Shown here piece by piece: positions 29,923 through 40,080 of a stretch of 64,000 nt of DNA. Source of the DNA: Streptomyces corallincola (GTDB lineage: Bacteria > Actinomycetota > Actinomycetes > Streptomycetales > Streptomycetaceae); NCBI RefSeq assembly GCF_019104725.1, contig NZ_JAHRXF010000025.1, positions 1-64,000 on the forward strand, written 5' to 3'. Below the pieces are notes generated by a model. It worked only from the letters and a program-made list of their open reading frames with translations. It did no database searches and was not told where the DNA came from. Every line of letters starts with the position of its first letter. Within the stretch, counting starts at the first letter, position 1. The translations under genes and the position numbers were made by a program.

Positions 29923-31256
29923 CCACACGGACGTACTGGCTGGAGCACGCCTGGCTCGGCACCCGTACCGAGCCGGGCGTCGCCCTGGACGTCGCGGACG
30001 GCAGGATCACCGCCCTCCGCACCGGCGCCGACACCCCGCCGCCCGGCGCCGAGGTGCTGCGCGGACTGACCCTGCCGGGCCTGGCCAACGCGCACTCGCA
30101 CGCCTTCCACCGGGCGCTGCGCGGGGTCGTACAGGTCGGCTCCGGCACCTTCTGGACCTGGCGGGAGGTGATGTACTCCGTCGCGGACCGGCTCACCCCG
30201 GACACCTACCACGCGCTCGCCCGCGCGGTGTACGCCGAGATGGCGCTCGCCGGGATCACCTGTGTCGGGGAGTTCCACTACCTGCACCACGCGCCGGGCG
30301 GCACCCGCTACGCCGACCCGAACGCGATGGGTGAGGCGCTGATCGAGGCCGCCGCCGAGGCGGGCATCCGCATCACCCTGCTGGACACCGCCTACCTGTC
30401 GGCGGGCTTCGGTGAGCCCCCGAACCACCATCAGCTCCGCTTCTCCGACGGCGACGCGGAACAGTGGGCCGCACGCTGTTCACTTCTCAAGGAACGGGAC
30501 CACGCCCGGATCGGCGCGGCCGTGCACTCCGTACGGGCCGTACCCGCCGGGCAGTTGGGGACGGTGGCCGGGTGGGCGGCGGAGCGGCGCGCACCGCTGC
30601 ACGTCCATCTCTCCGAGCAGACCGCCGAGAACGACGCCTGTCTCGCCGCGCACGGCCGGACCCCGGCCCGGCTGCTCGCGGACCACGGGGTGCTCGGACC
30701 GCGCACCACCGGTGTGCACAACACCCATCTGACGGATGCCGACATCGCCCTGATCGGCGGCTCCGGCACCGGCACCTGCATGTGCCCGACCACCGAACGC
30801 GACCTCGCCGACGGCATCGGCCCCGCCGTCGCCCTGGAACGCGCGGGCTCCCCGCTCTCCCTGGGCTCCGACAGCCACGCCGTGATCGACCTGCTCGAAG
30901 AGGCGCGCGCGATGGAGCTGGACGAGCGGCTGCGCAGCCGGACCCGAGGGCACTGGACCGCCGCCGCGCTGCTGCGGGCCGCGAGCGGGACCGGGCACGG
31001 CGCGCTCGGCTGGGACGGCGCGGGCATCCTGGAGACCGGCGCGCCCGCCGACTTCACGACGATCGCGCTGGACACCGTCAGGACGGCCGGACCGCCCGCC
31101 CGGCTCGGCGCCGAGACGGCCGTATTCGCGGCCGGAGCGGCGGACGTACGGCACACGGTCGTGGCTGGACGGACCGTGGTGCGCGACGGGGCGCACACCC
31201 TCGTGCCGGACGTTCCGGCGGCGCTGGCCGACGCGATCGGCGCCCTGCACGGCTGA
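29919..31256 (+). CDS. hutF: Formimidoylglutamate deiminase
   Basis: 445 residues, amidohydrolase superfamily. Metal and catalytic segments are complete: [44 protein letters not shown], and [20 protein letters not shown]. It converts N-formimidoyl-glutamate to N-formylglutamate and ammonia, the first half of the five-enzyme hut route. GTG 29919 overlaps the M20 stop by four bases, so the two are translationally coupled. A guanine-deaminase-like reading is less likely given the neighbours. Confidence 0.9.
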   Translation: MTTRTYWLEHAWLGTRTEPGVALDVADGRITALRTGADTPPPGAEVLRGLTLPGLANAHSHAFHRALRGVVQVGSGTFWTWREVMYSVADRLTPDTYHALARAVYAEMALAGITCVGEFHYLHHAPGGTRYADPNAMGEALIEAAAEAGIRITLLDTAYLSAGFGEPPNHHQLRFSDGDAEQWAARCSLLKERDHARIGAAVHSVRAVPAGQLGTVAGWAAERRAPLHVHLSEQTAENDACLAAHGRTPARLLADHGVLGPRTTGVHNTHLTDADIALIGGSGTGTCMCPTTERDLADGIGPAVALERAGSPLSLGSDSHAVIDLLEEARAMELDERLRSRTRGHWTAAALLRAASGTGHGALGWDGAGILETGAPADFTTIALDTVRTAGPPARLGAETAVFAAGAADVRHTVVAGRTVVRDGAHTLVPDVPAALADAIGALHG

Positions 31257-31321
31257 CCCCCGCCCCGACCGCCACCCGTGCGGACACGGCCCGTGCGGAC
31301 ACCGCCCACCGTGAGGACACC

Positions 31322-32497
31322 ATGAGCAGCACCACCGTCATCACCAACATCGCCACGCTGGTCACCAACGACCCCTCCCTCGGCGACGGTTCCCCCCTCG
31401 GACTGGTCCGGGACGCGGCCGTCGTCGTGGACGGCGACCGCGTCGTGTGGACCGGTGGGTCAAGCAAAGCACCAGCCACCGACAACCGGTTCGACGCGGG
31501 CGGCCGGGCGGTGCTGCCGGGCTTCGTGGACTCGCACTCCCACCTGCTCTTCGCGGGCGACCGCACCGCCGAGTTCAACGCCCGGATGTCCGGCCGCCCC
31601 TACAGCGCGGGCGGCATCCGCACCACGGTCGCCGCCACCCGCGCCGCCTCCGACGCGGAGCTGGAGGCCAACCTCACCCGCTACCTCGCGGAGGCGCTGC
31701 GCCAGGGCACCACGACCTTCGAGACCAAGTCGGGCTACGGCCTCACCGTCGAGGACGAGGCCCGCGCGCTGCGCATCGCCGCCGCCCACACCGACGAGGT
31801 CACCTACCTCGGCGCGCACGTCGTCGCGCCCGAACTCGCCGACGACCCGGCCGCCTACGTGGACCTGGTGACCGGCGAGATGCTGGACGCCTGCGCCCCG
31901 CACGCCCGCTGGATCGACGTGTTCTGCGAGAAGGGCGCCTTCGACGGCGACCAGGCCCGCGCCGTCCTCACGGCGGGCCGCGCCAGGGGGCTGACCCCGC
32001 GCGTCCACGCCAACCAGCTCTCCTTCGGCCCCGGTGTGCGGCTCGCCGTGGAGCTGGACGCGGCCAGCGCCGACCACTGCACGCACCTCACCGACGCCGA
32101 CGTGGACGCGCTGGCCCAGGGGAACACGGTGGCCACGCTGCTGCCCGGCGCCGAGTTCTCCACCCGCGCCGCCTGGCCCGACGCCCGGCGGCTGCTGGAC
32201 GCGGGCGCGACGGTGGCGCTCTCCACCGACTGCAACCCCGGCTCGTCGTTCACGTCCTCGGTGCCGTTCTGCGTCGCGCTCGCCGTGCGGGACATGGGCA
32301 TGACCCCCGACGAGGCGGTCTGGTCCGCGACGGCCGGGGGCGCCGCCGCCCTGCGCCGCACGGACGTGGGCCGGATCGCGCCGGGCGCGCGGGCGGACCT
32401 GGTCCTGCTGGACGCGCCGAGCCATGTGCACCTGGCCTACCGGCCCGGCGTACCCCTGGTCGAGGCCGTCTGGCGGGCGGGCGTGCGCGTGGTGTGA
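31322..32497 (+). CDS. hutI: Imidazolonepropionase
   Basis: 391 residues. It opens the imidazolone ring of 4-imidazolone-5-propionate. The metal site begins [16 protein letters not shown], with [33 protein letters not shown] and [15 protein letters not shown] 31322 has GAGGA upstream. It follows hutF by 65 bases, which contain a short direct repeat (GTGCGGACAC twice). A strong terminator after it closes the operon. Confidence 0.95.
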   Translation: MSSTTVITNIATLVTNDPSLGDGSPLGLVRDAAVVVDGDRVVWTGGSSKAPATDNRFDAGGRAVLPGFVDSHSHLLFAGDRTAEFNARMSGRPYSAGGIRTTVAATRAASDAELEANLTRYLAEALRQGTTTFETKSGYGLTVEDEARALRIAAAHTDEVTYLGAHVVAPELADDPAAYVDLVTGEMLDACAPHARWIDVFCEKGAFDGDQARAVLTAGRARGLTPRVHANQLSFGPGVRLAVELDAASADHCTHLTDADVDALAQGNTVATLLPGAEFSTRAAWPDARRLLDAGATVALSTDCNPGSSFTSSVPFCVALAVRDMGMTPDEAVWSATAGGAAALRRTDVGRIAPGARADLVLLDAPSHVHLAYRPGVPLVEAVWRAGVRVV

Positions 32498-32585
32498 CGA
32501 TCCGGCGCGTTCCCGCGCGCATGACGTGGGACACACCGGGCACCCGGCACCCGGCACCCGGCCCGGAGTGCGCCCGAACACGGAA

Positions 32586-32616
32586 GAAGCGGCCCGGCGG
32601 TGGGCCGGGCCGCTTC
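32586..32616 (+). terminator. Terminator of the hut operon
   Basis: GAAGCGGCCCGGC and its complement form a 13-bp stem with a 5-base loop. Confidence 0.8.
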
Positions 32617-32727
32617 ACGCGGTCGTACGGGGTGTCACGGGTCGTACGGCCTCAGGGGCGGGACGCGCCGGTGCGCGCCGTCACGCGGGGTGTGGGACGA
32701 CCCCCGCGGGGCGGACCCCCGCGTCGC

Positions 32728-33651
32728 TCACTCCTCGACGGTCAGGCCCTTGCGCAGTCGCACCAGGGTCCGCGACAGCAGCCGGGAGACGTGCATCTGG
32801 GAGATGCCCAGCTCCTCGCCGATCTCCGACTGGGTCAGCCCCGCGACGAAGCGCAGGGAGAGGATCTGCCGGTCGCGGGCGGGGAGTTCGGCGATGAGGG
32901 GCTTCAGGGACTCGATGTACTCGATGCCCTCCAGGCCGTGGTCCTCGTAGCCGATCCGGTCCGCGAGCGCGCCCTCGGAGTCGTCCTCCTCGGGCTGCGC
33001 GTCCAGCGAGGACGCGGTGTACGCGTTGGACGCGGCCATGCCCTCGACGACCTCGTCGTCGCTCAGCCCGAGGTGCTCGGCCAGTTCCTGCACGGTCGGC
33101 GCGCGGTCGAGCCGCTGGGCCAGTTCGTCACCGGCCTTGGCCAGCTCGAGGCGCAGCTCCTGGAGGCGGCGCGGTACGCGCACGGACCACGAGGTGTCCC
33201 GGAAGAACCGCTTGATCTCGCCGATGATGGTGGGCATGGCGAAGGTGGGGAACTCCACCCCGCGCGCCAGCTCGAAGCGGTCGATCGCCTTGATCAGGCC
33301 GATGGTGCCGACCTGGACGATGTCCTCCATCGGCTCGCTGCGGGAGCGGAACCGGGACGCGGCGAACTTCACCAGCGCGAGGTTCAGCTCGACCAGGGTG
33401 TTGCGGACGTACGCGTGCTCGTGCGTGCCCTCATCCAGCGCCTCCAGACGGGCGAAGAGGGTCTTGGACAGCGCGCGCGCGTCCACCGGGCCCACCTCGT
33501 CGAAGGGCGGGATCTCCGGCAGCCCCGCGAGGGGGTCGAGGGGATCGAGGGGGTCGAGCGGGTCTTTCGGATCGATGGTCTGATCCAGTTGTTCCGGGTG
33601 GGGTATCGACGCCGCCGTGGGGGTGTGCGAGCCGTCGAGCCGGGGTGACAT
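32728..33651 (-). CDS. SigB/SigF-family RNA polymerase sigma factor
   Basis: 307 residues. Region 2 (NLALVKFAASRFRSRSEP, EDIVQVGTIGLIKAIDRFE, FPTFAMPTIIGEIKRFFRD), region 3 (LRLELAKAGDELAQRL) and region 4 (LPARDRQILSLRFVAGLT with SEIGEELGISQMHVSRLLSR) are complete, without region 1.1. This is the general-stress/sporulation subgroup; position suggests the sigI member of S. coelicolor, from memory. The N-terminus holds four Asp-Pro-Leu repeats encoded by 9-base tandem repeats (about 33527-33562). ATG 33651 follows GGAGGA. An antagonist and an ATPase lie divergently upstream. Confidence 0.93.
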   Translation of the reverse strand: MSPRLDGSHTPTAASIPHPEQLDQTIDPKDPLDPLDPLDPLAGLPEIPPFDEVGPVDARALSKTLFARLEALDEGTHEHAYVRNTLVELNLALVKFAASRFRSRSEPMEDIVQVGTIGLIKAIDRFELARGVEFPTFAMPTIIGEIKRFFRDTSWSVRVPRRLQELRLELAKAGDELAQRLDRAPTVQELAEHLGLSDDEVVEGMAASNAYTASSLDAQPEEDDSEGALADRIGYEDHGLEGIEYIESLKPLIAELPARDRQILSLRFVAGLTQSEIGEELGISQMHVSRLLSRTLVRLRKGLTVEE

Positions 33652-33897
33652 GGGTGTCCTCCATCGTTGTCGGCATAAGGCTGCCGAAGCCAGGTACGTG
33701 CACAGCGGTGTGCGGCGCCTCCGAGCCGGCGTGTGTTTGGGTGTGTCCCACTAGCCCTACCTGCTTTGCCGAGCCGGTCGCAAGTCCCCTCTGTCCCCAT
33801 ATGTCCGATTGTGTGGGGTTGTTCGGCTGTCGGAGTGCGTGGGGAAGGCGTAATGTTCGAGTGCATCAGATGGCCACGACCTCGGGAGAGAGACGGC

Positions 33898-34275
33898 ATG
33901 GACCACGGGACGGTCGGCAGCACACAGTCGGGCCGGCTTCTGGTGGAGGTGCGGGAAGAGGGTTCCAGCGCCGTAGTGACACCGGCGGGTGAGCTGGACC
34001 ACCACACCGCCGATCTCCTGCGCGAACCGCTCGACGACCTTCTCGACAAGGGTTTCGCACGGCTGGTGGTGGACTGCTCCCGGCTGGAGTTCTGCGACTC
34101 CACCGGGTTGAACGTCCTGCTCGGCGCCCGCCTCAAGGCGGAGGCCGCCGGGGGTGCCGTGCATCTGGCGGGCATGCTTCCCGTCGTGGCCCGTGTGTTC
34201 GAGATCACGGGCGCCGAGGCGGTCTTCACCCTCCACGATTCGGTGGAGGCGGCCCTGTCCGGCGAATCCGGCTGA
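33898..34275 (+). CDS. STAS-domain anti-anti-sigma factor
   Basis: 125 residues. The STAS fold is plain: SSAVVTPAGELDHHTADLL, ARLVVDCSRLEFCDSTGLNV, and AVHLAGMLPVVARVFEITG. Ser68 in the motif CDSTGLN is the residue phosphorylated by the cognate anti-sigma kinase in SpoIIAA/RsbV proteins. ATG 33898 has GGGAGAG upstream; an in-frame ATG at 33853 would add 15 residues outside the domain. It is divergent from the sigma factor gene by 246 bases, and probably frees it from an ATPase anti-sigma factor. Confidence 0.9.
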   Translation: MDHGTVGSTQSGRLLVEVREEGSSAVVTPAGELDHHTADLLREPLDDLLDKGFARLVVDCSRLEFCDSTGLNVLLGARLKAEAAGGAVHLAGMLPVVARVFEITGAEAVFTLHDSVEAALSGESG

Positions 34276-34568
34276 CCCGCTCCGGCCACCCCCGGACGTG
34301 CCGCGTCCACGACGTTGCACGGGTCACGCCCAGAACGGGGGTGTTCCGGCGGATCGGTCGGGCAGGAGACAACCTGAGCCCCGTCGTCCGCCGCTCGCGG
34401 CGGCCCGGCGCGGGAACCGGAGAACGCCCCGGGAGCGACCTGGTCGTGAGGGCCTTCTGCGGGCGGCTGACAATCAGGTGCCGCGCGGGCGACGCGCGGA
34501 CCGGCCGGCACCGTACGGTGCCGGACTTCTCAAATCGTGAACTGGTGAATCGGTGAGGTGAAGCGCTG

Positions 34569-35336
34569 ATGAGCACCACCCGGCCCTACTCGCCGGGCGA
34601 CCGCGGCCCGGAGCCGAGCGGTGCCTCCGGGGTGCCGGACGCCTCCGGCGCGTCCGAGCCCGGACGGTCCGGCCCCCGGCTGTCCGGCTCCGTGGTGTCC
34701 GCGGTCTCCGCGGCGGACGCGTCCCCCGGCGGGGATACGGGCTCCGAGGCGGACGCGCTCTCCGAGGGAGGCGTGGTCTCCGACACGGGTGTGGTCTCCG
34801 AGCCCGGCGCGGCCTCCGCGTCCGGTGTCGTCCCCGCGTCCGGTGTCGTCTCCGAGGGGAGTGCCGTCGCCGAGCGGGGCGGGACCCCCGACGGGGGCGG
34901 GGCGGACGGCGCCCAGGAGCACCCGGACGGACAGACCCGCAGGCTGCGGCTGGAGGGGGAGAGCGGGGTCGTACCCCTCGCCCGCGACTTCAGCCGACAG
35001 GCGCTGTACGCGTGGGGCTGGCTGCCCGCCGACTCCGCCGACCGGCGGGCCGCCGCCGAGGACGTCCTCCTCGTCGTCTCCGAGCTGGTCACCAACGCCT
35101 GCCTGCACGCCGAGGGACCCGAGGAACTCCTCCTCAGCTGCGACCGCAAGGTGATCCGCGTCGAGGTGTCGGACCAGGGCAGCGGCCAGCCCGCGCCCCG
35201 CACCCCGCACCGCGCCGGACGCCCCGGCGGCCACGGCATGTTCATCGTGCAGCGCCTCTGCCTCGACTGGGGCGTGCTGCGCATCCCCGGCCGCTCGGGC
35301 AAGACGGTCTGGGCGGAGCTGGGCGGCCCGGCGTAG
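34569..35336 (+). CDS. HATPase anti-sigma-type regulatory protein with long repetitive N-terminus
   Basis: 255 residues. The C-terminal 120 residues are a GHKL/SpoIIAB-like ATPase: the N box AAAEDVLLVVSELVTNACLHA, then EVSDQGSGQPAP and GRPGGHGMFIVQRL. The first 115 residues are Ser/Gly/Val/Ala-rich and repetitive (units like SGVV and SEGG), with no fold expected. It should bind and phosphorylate the STAS protein and may hold the SigB-type sigma factor. ATG 34569 has GAGGTGA upstream. The preceding 293 bases are GC-rich with no gene. Confidence 0.85.
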   Translation: MSTTRPYSPGDRGPEPSGASGVPDASGASEPGRSGPRLSGSVVSAVSAADASPGGDTGSEADALSEGGVVSDTGVVSEPGAASASGVVPASGVVSEGSAVAERGGTPDGGGADGAQEHPDGQTRRLRLEGESGVVPLARDFSRQALYAWGWLPADSADRRAAAEDVLLVVSELVTNACLHAEGPEELLLSCDRKVIRVEVSDQGSGQPAPRTPHRAGRPGGHGMFIVQRLCLDWGVLRIPGRSGKTVWAELGGPA

Positions 35337-35550
35337 CAGCCGCCCCTCGGGCCGTGCCGGACCCGTCAACCGGGCTCGGTACGCGGCTCCGTGGCGCTCC
35401 GTCAGGTCCCGTCGGCGTCCCTCACGGGTCGGCCCGATCTTCCGTTCCTGGTCGGCGGGGCGGCCCCCGGTCCGTGCCGGGGACCGGAAGGTAAGAGCCG
35501 GAGCACCGGTCGCACCCCGGCACCCCGCGCGGGCGGTCTACCATCAGGTC

Positions 35551-36228
35551 ATGACCCGTGTACTGCTCGCCGAGGACGACGCGTCCATCTCGGAACCGCT
35601 GGCCCGCGCCCTGCGCCGGGAAGGTTACGAGGTCGAGGTGCGCGAAGACGGACCCACCGCGCTCGACGCCGGAATGCAGGGCGGTGTCGATCTGGTCGTG
35701 CTCGACCTCGGCCTGCCCGGCATGGACGGCCTGGAGGTCGCCCGTCGCCTGCGTGCCGACGGTCACACCGTGCCGATCCTCATCCTGACCGCGCGCGCCG
35801 ACGAGGTGGACACCGTCGTCGGTCTGGACGCGGGCGCCGACGACTACGTCACCAAGCCGTTCCGGCTCGCCGAACTGCTCGCCCGGGTCCGGGCGCTGCT
35901 GCGGCGCGGGGCCTCCGAGCCCGCGCAGCCGCCCGCCACGCACGGGGTGCGGATCGATGTCGAGTCCCACCGGGCGTGGATGGGGGACGAGGAACTCCAG
36001 CTCACCGCCAAGGAGTTCGATCTGCTGCGGGTGCTGGTGCGCGACGCGGGGCGGGTCGTGACGCGGGACCAGCTCATGCGGGAGGTCTGGGACACCACCT
36101 GGTGGTCGTCCACCAAGACGCTGGACATGCACATCTCCTGGCTGCGCAAGAAGCTCGGCGACGACGCGGCGAACCCTCGCTACATCGCCACGGTACGGGG
36201 CGTGGGGTTCCGCTTCGAGAAGAGCTGA
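35551..36228 (+). CDS. OmpR/PhoB-family response regulator
   Basis: 225 residues. The receiver has the acidic pair in LLAEDDASI, the phospho-acceptor Asp52 in VVLDLGLPGMDG, and Lys102 in YVTKPF. The C-terminal winged helix (LTAKEFDLLRVLVRDAGRVV and KTLDMHISWLRKKLGDD) is typical. ATG 35551 lies 6 bases after TACCAT (35539-35544) with no ribosome site, suggesting a leaderless message. The histidine kinase follows after 146 bases. The signal and targets are unknown. Confidence 0.93.
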   Translation: MTRVLLAEDDASISEPLARALRREGYEVEVREDGPTALDAGMQGGVDLVVLDLGLPGMDGLEVARRLRADGHTVPILILTARADEVDTVVGLDAGADDYVTKPFRLAELLARVRALLRRGASEPAQPPATHGVRIDVESHRAWMGDEELQLTAKEFDLLRVLVRDAGRVVTRDQLMREVWDTTWWSSTKTLDMHISWLRKKLGDDAANPRYIATVRGVGFRFEKS

Positions 36229-36374
36229 GCGGCGCCGCCGCGGCCGACCCCGGCACGCGTCCGCGCGGTTCCCCGCGCCCCCCTGAACGGGCTGCTCCCG
36301 CAGGCGAGTCCCCTCCGGTGTCCCGTCCGTGTGCACCGGCACACTGGTCGTAGCGTCAAACCCCCGGAGGGACC

Positions 36375-37646
36375 GTGCGTCGTCGTCTCATTCAGTCCAC
36401 CCTGGCCGTCGTGCTGGTGGTGATCGCCGTGTTCGGGATCTCGCTGGTGATCGTGGAGACGCGGACGATCAGCAACAGCGCGCAGGAACGGGTGGAGTCC
36501 GAGGCGGTGCGGCTGGCGAGCATCGTGGACAGCAGGATCCTGGCCACGGAGAACGTCAACGCCGAGGTGCTGCGGAACCCGGTGAGCAAGGAGCAGTACG
36601 CGGAGATCCGCATCCCGGGCCGGGCGCCGATCGAGATCGGGACGCGGCCGGAGGGGGACGTGATCCACGCCACCCAGCGCGGCGGCGAGGGCGAGACGGT
36701 CACCGTGCAGGAGCCGCGCTCGGCGGTGACGCGGGAAGTGGGCCGCACCCTGCTGATCATCGGACTGGTCGCGCTGCTCGCCGTGGTCGCGGCCGTCCTG
36801 CTGGCCGTACGCCAGGCCAACCGGCTGGCCTCCCCGCTGACCGACCTCGCGGAGACCGCCGAACGGCTCGGCTCGGGCGATCCGCGCCCCCGGCACAAGC
36901 GGTACGCCGTCCCCGAGCTGGACCGGGTCGCGGACGTGCTGGACGCCTCCGCCGAGCGGATCGGGCGGATGCTGACCGCCGAGCGGCGGCTCGCCGCCGA
37001 CGCCTCCCACCAGCTGCGCACCCCGCTCACCGCGCTGTCGATGCGGCTGGAGGAGATCACCCTCACGGACGACCTGGACACCGTGAAGGAGGAGGCGAAC
37101 GTCGCGCTGTCCCAGGTGGAGCGGCTCACCGATGTCGTACAGCGGCTGCTGACGAACTCCCGCGACCCCCGTACCGGCTCCGCCGTCGCCTTCGACCTGG
37201 ACGAGGTCATCCAGCAGCAGCTGGCCGAGTGGCGGCCCGCGTACCGCAATGTCGGCCGGGCCATCGTCAGCTCCGGCAAACGGCACCTCCAGGCGGTCGG
37301 CACGCCCGGCGCCGTCGCGCAGGTGCTGGCCGCGCTGATCGAGAACTCCCTGATGCACGGCGGCGGCACGGTCGCCCTGCGCACGCGGGTCACCGGCAAC
37401 CAGTCCGTGGTCGAGGTCACCGACGAGGGGCCCGGCGTCCCCGCCGACCTGGGCGCCCGGATCTTCGAGCGGACCATCAGCGGACGCAACTCCACCGGCA
37501 TCGGCCTGGCCGTCGCCCGCGACCTCGCGGAGGCCGACGGCGGACGGCTCGAACTGCTCCAGTCCCAGCCGCCGGTCTTCGGGCTCTTCCTCTCCCGCAC
37601 CGCGCGCCACCACGAGGAGGAGCAGGAGGAGCCGATGGTCCGCTGA
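36375..37646 (+). CDS. Sensor histidine kinase, two membrane helices
   Basis: 423 residues. TM1 (TLAVVLVVIAVFGISLVIV) and TM2 (LLIIGLVALLAVVAAVLLAV) bracket an extracytoplasmic sensor of about 90 residues; a HAMP-like linker follows, then the H box ADASHQLRTPLTALS, N box LAALIENSLMHGGG, and G boxes EVTDEGPGVP and STGIGLAVARDLA. It should phosphorylate the regulator encoded just upstream. GTG 36375 follows GGAGGGA at short spacing. The small sensor resembles cell-envelope stress sensors, but the ligand is unknown. Confidence 0.92.
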   Translation: MRRRLIQSTLAVVLVVIAVFGISLVIVETRTISNSAQERVESEAVRLASIVDSRILATENVNAEVLRNPVSKEQYAEIRIPGRAPIEIGTRPEGDVIHATQRGGEGETVTVQEPRSAVTREVGRTLLIIGLVALLAVVAAVLLAVRQANRLASPLTDLAETAERLGSGDPRPRHKRYAVPELDRVADVLDASAERIGRMLTAERRLAADASHQLRTPLTALSMRLEEITLTDDLDTVKEEANVALSQVERLTDVVQRLLTNSRDPRTGSAVAFDLDEVIQQQLAEWRPAYRNVGRAIVSSGKRHLQAVGTPGAVAQVLAALIENSLMHGGGTVALRTRVTGNQSVVEVTDEGPGVPADLGARIFERTISGRNSTGIGLAVARDLAEADGGRLELLQSQPPVFGLFLSRTARHHEEEQEEPMVR

Positions 37647-37663
37647 GCGGCCCCGGCCCCCGT

Positions 37664-37688
37664 GAGCCCCGTGTGCTCCGCGGGGCTC
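37664..37688. terminator. Terminator between the kinase and GtrA genes
   Basis: GAGCCCCG and CGGGGCTC pair around a 9-base loop; the right arm touches the convergent GtrA stop codon. Confidence 0.55.
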
Positions 37689-38187
37689 AGTACACCCGCT
37701 CGCCCGGCTCCGACTCCTCCGGCTCCGGACCCCGGCCGCCCGCGCCCACCGCGGTCTTCTGCGCGGGCATCCTCCGGAACACCCAGGTGCGGTACGACCA
37801 GAAGCGGAACAGGGTGGCCACGCCGATGCCGACGAACTTGAAGACGTTGCTCTGCAACGGGGTGTCCCAGCCGAAGCCGTAGGTGGCCAGGTAGAGCACG
37901 CCGTTCTCGATGACCAGGCCGATCGCGCTGAACCCCAGGAACAGGGCCAGCTCGCGGGTGCGGCCGGTCTTCTCGCGGTCGCGGTACGTCCAGTAGCGGA
38001 AGCCGACGTAGTTGAAGACGATCGAGACGATCGTGGCGATGATGCTGGCCCGCACCACCGGCAGGTCCGAGACATGCCGGACGAGGTTGAACACGCCGAG
38101 GTTGACGAGCACGCCCGCCCCGCCGACGGCGCCGAACTTGGCGACCTCGCGTACGAGCCTGCGCAGCCCCGAGGAACCACGGTCCAT
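37687..38187 (-). CDS. GtrA-family membrane protein
   Basis: 166 residues with four membrane helices, the first FGAVGGAGVLVNLGVFNLV and the conserved turn FNYVGFRYWTYRD. GtrA proteins are linked to flipping or transfer of polyprenyl-linked sugars for surface polymers, fitting the envelope genes further right. ATG 38187 has AGGAG 11 bases upstream; a longer form from ATG 38235 lacks any ribosome site but lies just after a TAGCAT hexamer, so it cannot be excluded. The C-terminus is acidic and unstructured. Confidence 0.85.
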   Translation of the reverse strand: MDRGSSGLRRLVREVAKFGAVGGAGVLVNLGVFNLVRHVSDLPVVRASIIATIVSIVFNYVGFRYWTYRDREKTGRTRELALFLGFSAIGLVIENGVLYLATYGFGWDTPLQSNVFKFVGIGVATLFRFWSYRTWVFRRMPAQKTAVGAGGRGPEPEESEPGERVY

Positions 38188-38412
38188 GTGCGGTGCAGCT
38201 CCTGTTTCCGTAGGTTCGGCGGCCGTTTTCCGCATGGCCCGGCCGACCCGGCCATGCTAACCAGGTGATCCCCCCGACCGCCCGCGCACGAGGCCATGCC
38301 CCGCGGAACGGGTTGTAAAGAGCATGGAAAGCGCCCGGTAAGAGCCACCCGTGTCCGACACCTTCCGGGAGGCCGATCGGGGTCCGGTCCGGGCGGCCGA
38401 TACGCTGGGGGG

Positions 38413-39552
38413 GTGACGTTCCCGGTAGTCGGCATGATCGGCGGTGGCCAGCTCGCGCGCATGACGCACGAGGCGGGCATCCCGCTGGGCATCAGGTTCA
38501 AGCTCCTCAGTGACACCCCCCAGGACTCCGCGGCCCAGGTCGTCCACGACGTCGTCGTGGGCGACTACCGCGATCTGGAGACGCTGCGCGCCTTCGCGCG
38601 CGGCTGCGACGTGATCACCTTCGACCACGAGCACGTGCCCACCGAGCACCTGCGGGCCCTGGAGGCGGACGGCATCCCCGTCCGGCCGGGGCCCGACGCG
38701 CTCGTGCACGCCCAGGACAAGGGCGTGATGCGCGCGAAGCTCACCGAGATCGGCGTGCCCTGCCCACGCCACCGCATCGTCGCGGACCCGGCCGACGTGG
38801 CCGCGTTCGCCGCCGAGGGCGACGGCTTCCCCGTCGTGCTGAAGACGGTGCGCGGCGGCTACGACGGCAAGGGCGTGTGGGTCGTGGACTCCGAGGCGGA
38901 GGCCGCAGCGCCGTTCCGCGCCGGGGTGCCGGTGCTCGCGGAGGAGAAGGTGGACTTCGTCCGGGAGCTGGCCGCCAACGTCGTGCGCTCCCCGCACGGC
39001 CAGGCCGTCGCCTATCCGGTGGTGGAGTCCCGGCAGGTCGCCGGGGTCTGCGACACCGTGATCGCGCCCGCGCCCGGGCTGGACGAGGACCTCGCACTGC
39101 ACGCCGAGGAGATGGCGCTGACCATCGCCAAGGCGCTCGGCGTCGTCGGCCACCTCGCGGTGGAGCTGTTCCAGACCCGCGACGGCCGCGTCCTCGTCAA
39201 CGAGCTGGCGATGCGCCCGCACAACTCCGGCCACTGGACCCAGGACGGCGCGATCACCTCGCAGTTCGCCAATCACGTCCGCGCCGTCCTCGACCTCCCG
39301 CTCGGCGACCCGCGCCCCCGCGCCCCCTGGACGGTCATGGTCAACGTCCTCGGCGGCGACTACCCGGACATGTACTCCGCGTACCTGCACTGCATGGCCC
39401 GCGACCCCAAGCTGAAGATCCACATGTACGGCAAGGACGTGAAGCCCGGCCGCAAGGTCGGACACGTCAACACCTACGGCGACGACCTGGACGACGTGCT
39501 GGAGCGCGCCCGTCACGCAGCCGGTTATCTGAGAGGCACGATCACCGAATGA
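38413..39552 (+). CDS. purK: 5-(carboxyamino)imidazole ribonucleotide synthase
   Basis: 379 residues, ATP-grasp family. [18 protein letters not shown] opens the N-terminal domain; [19 protein letters not shown] is the ATP lid and [18 protein letters not shown] the Mg/active-site loop. It makes N5-CAIR from AIR, ATP and bicarbonate in purine synthesis. GTG 38413 begins 6 bases after TACGCT (38401-38406), so translation is probably leaderless despite the G run between. It overlaps purE by four bases. Confidence 0.95.
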   Translation: MTFPVVGMIGGGQLARMTHEAGIPLGIRFKLLSDTPQDSAAQVVHDVVVGDYRDLETLRAFARGCDVITFDHEHVPTEHLRALEADGIPVRPGPDALVHAQDKGVMRAKLTEIGVPCPRHRIVADPADVAAFAAEGDGFPVVLKTVRGGYDGKGVWVVDSEAEAAAPFRAGVPVLAEEKVDFVRELAANVVRSPHGQAVAYPVVESRQVAGVCDTVIAPAPGLDEDLALHAEEMALTIAKALGVVGHLAVELFQTRDGRVLVNELAMRPHNSGHWTQDGAITSQFANHVRAVLDLPLGDPRPRAPWTVMVNVLGGDYPDMYSAYLHCMARDPKLKIHMYGKDVKPGRKVGHVNTYGDDLDDVLERARHAAGYLRGTITE

Positions 39553-40073
39553 GCCCCGTCGTAGGCATCGTCATGGGGTCGGACTCCGACTGGCCCGTCA
39601 TGGAGGCCGCCGCCAAGGCGCTCGCGGAGTTCGAGATCCCCTACGAGGTGGACGTCGTCTCCGCGCACCGCATGCCCCGCGAGATGATCGCGTACGGCGA
39701 GCACGCGGCCGAGCGGGGCCTGAAGGCGATCGTCGCCGGTGCGGGCGGTGCCGCCCATCTGCCCGGCATGCTCGCCTCCGTCACCCCGCTGCCCGTCATC
39801 GGCGTGCCGGTGCCGCTGAAGCACCTCGACGGCCTGGACTCGCTGCTGTCCATCGTGCAGATGCCCGCCGGGGTGCCCGTCGCCACCGTCTCCGTCGGCG
39901 GCGCCCGCAACGCCGGGCTGCTCGCCGCGCGCATCCTCGCCGTCCACGACGAGGAACTCTCCCAGCGGATGCGGGACTTCCAGCAGGAGCTGAACGACCA
40001 GGCGACCGAGAAGGGCAAGCGGCTGCGGCAGAAGGCCGAGGGTGCCGTCGGCGGCTTCGGCTTCGGGAAGTGA
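39549..40073 (+). CDS. purE: N5-carboxyaminoimidazole ribonucleotide mutase
   Basis: 174 residues. [20 protein letters not shown] and [18 protein letters not shown] contain the conserved Ser and active-site His; [20 protein letters not shown] and [20 protein letters not shown] complete the class I fold. It rearranges N5-CAIR to CAIR, the step after PurK. ATG overlaps the purK stop (ATGA), so the pair is translationally coupled. A basic C-terminal tail of about 20 residues extends beyond the fold. Confidence 0.96.
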   Translation: MSPVVGIVMGSDSDWPVMEAAAKALAEFEIPYEVDVVSAHRMPREMIAYGEHAAERGLKAIVAGAGGAAHLPGMLASVTPLPVIGVPVPLKHLDGLDSLLSIVQMPAGVPVATVSVGGARNAGLLAARILAVHDEELSQRMRDFQQELNDQATEKGKRLRQKAEGAVGGFGFGK

Positions 40074-40080
40074 CGCACTC

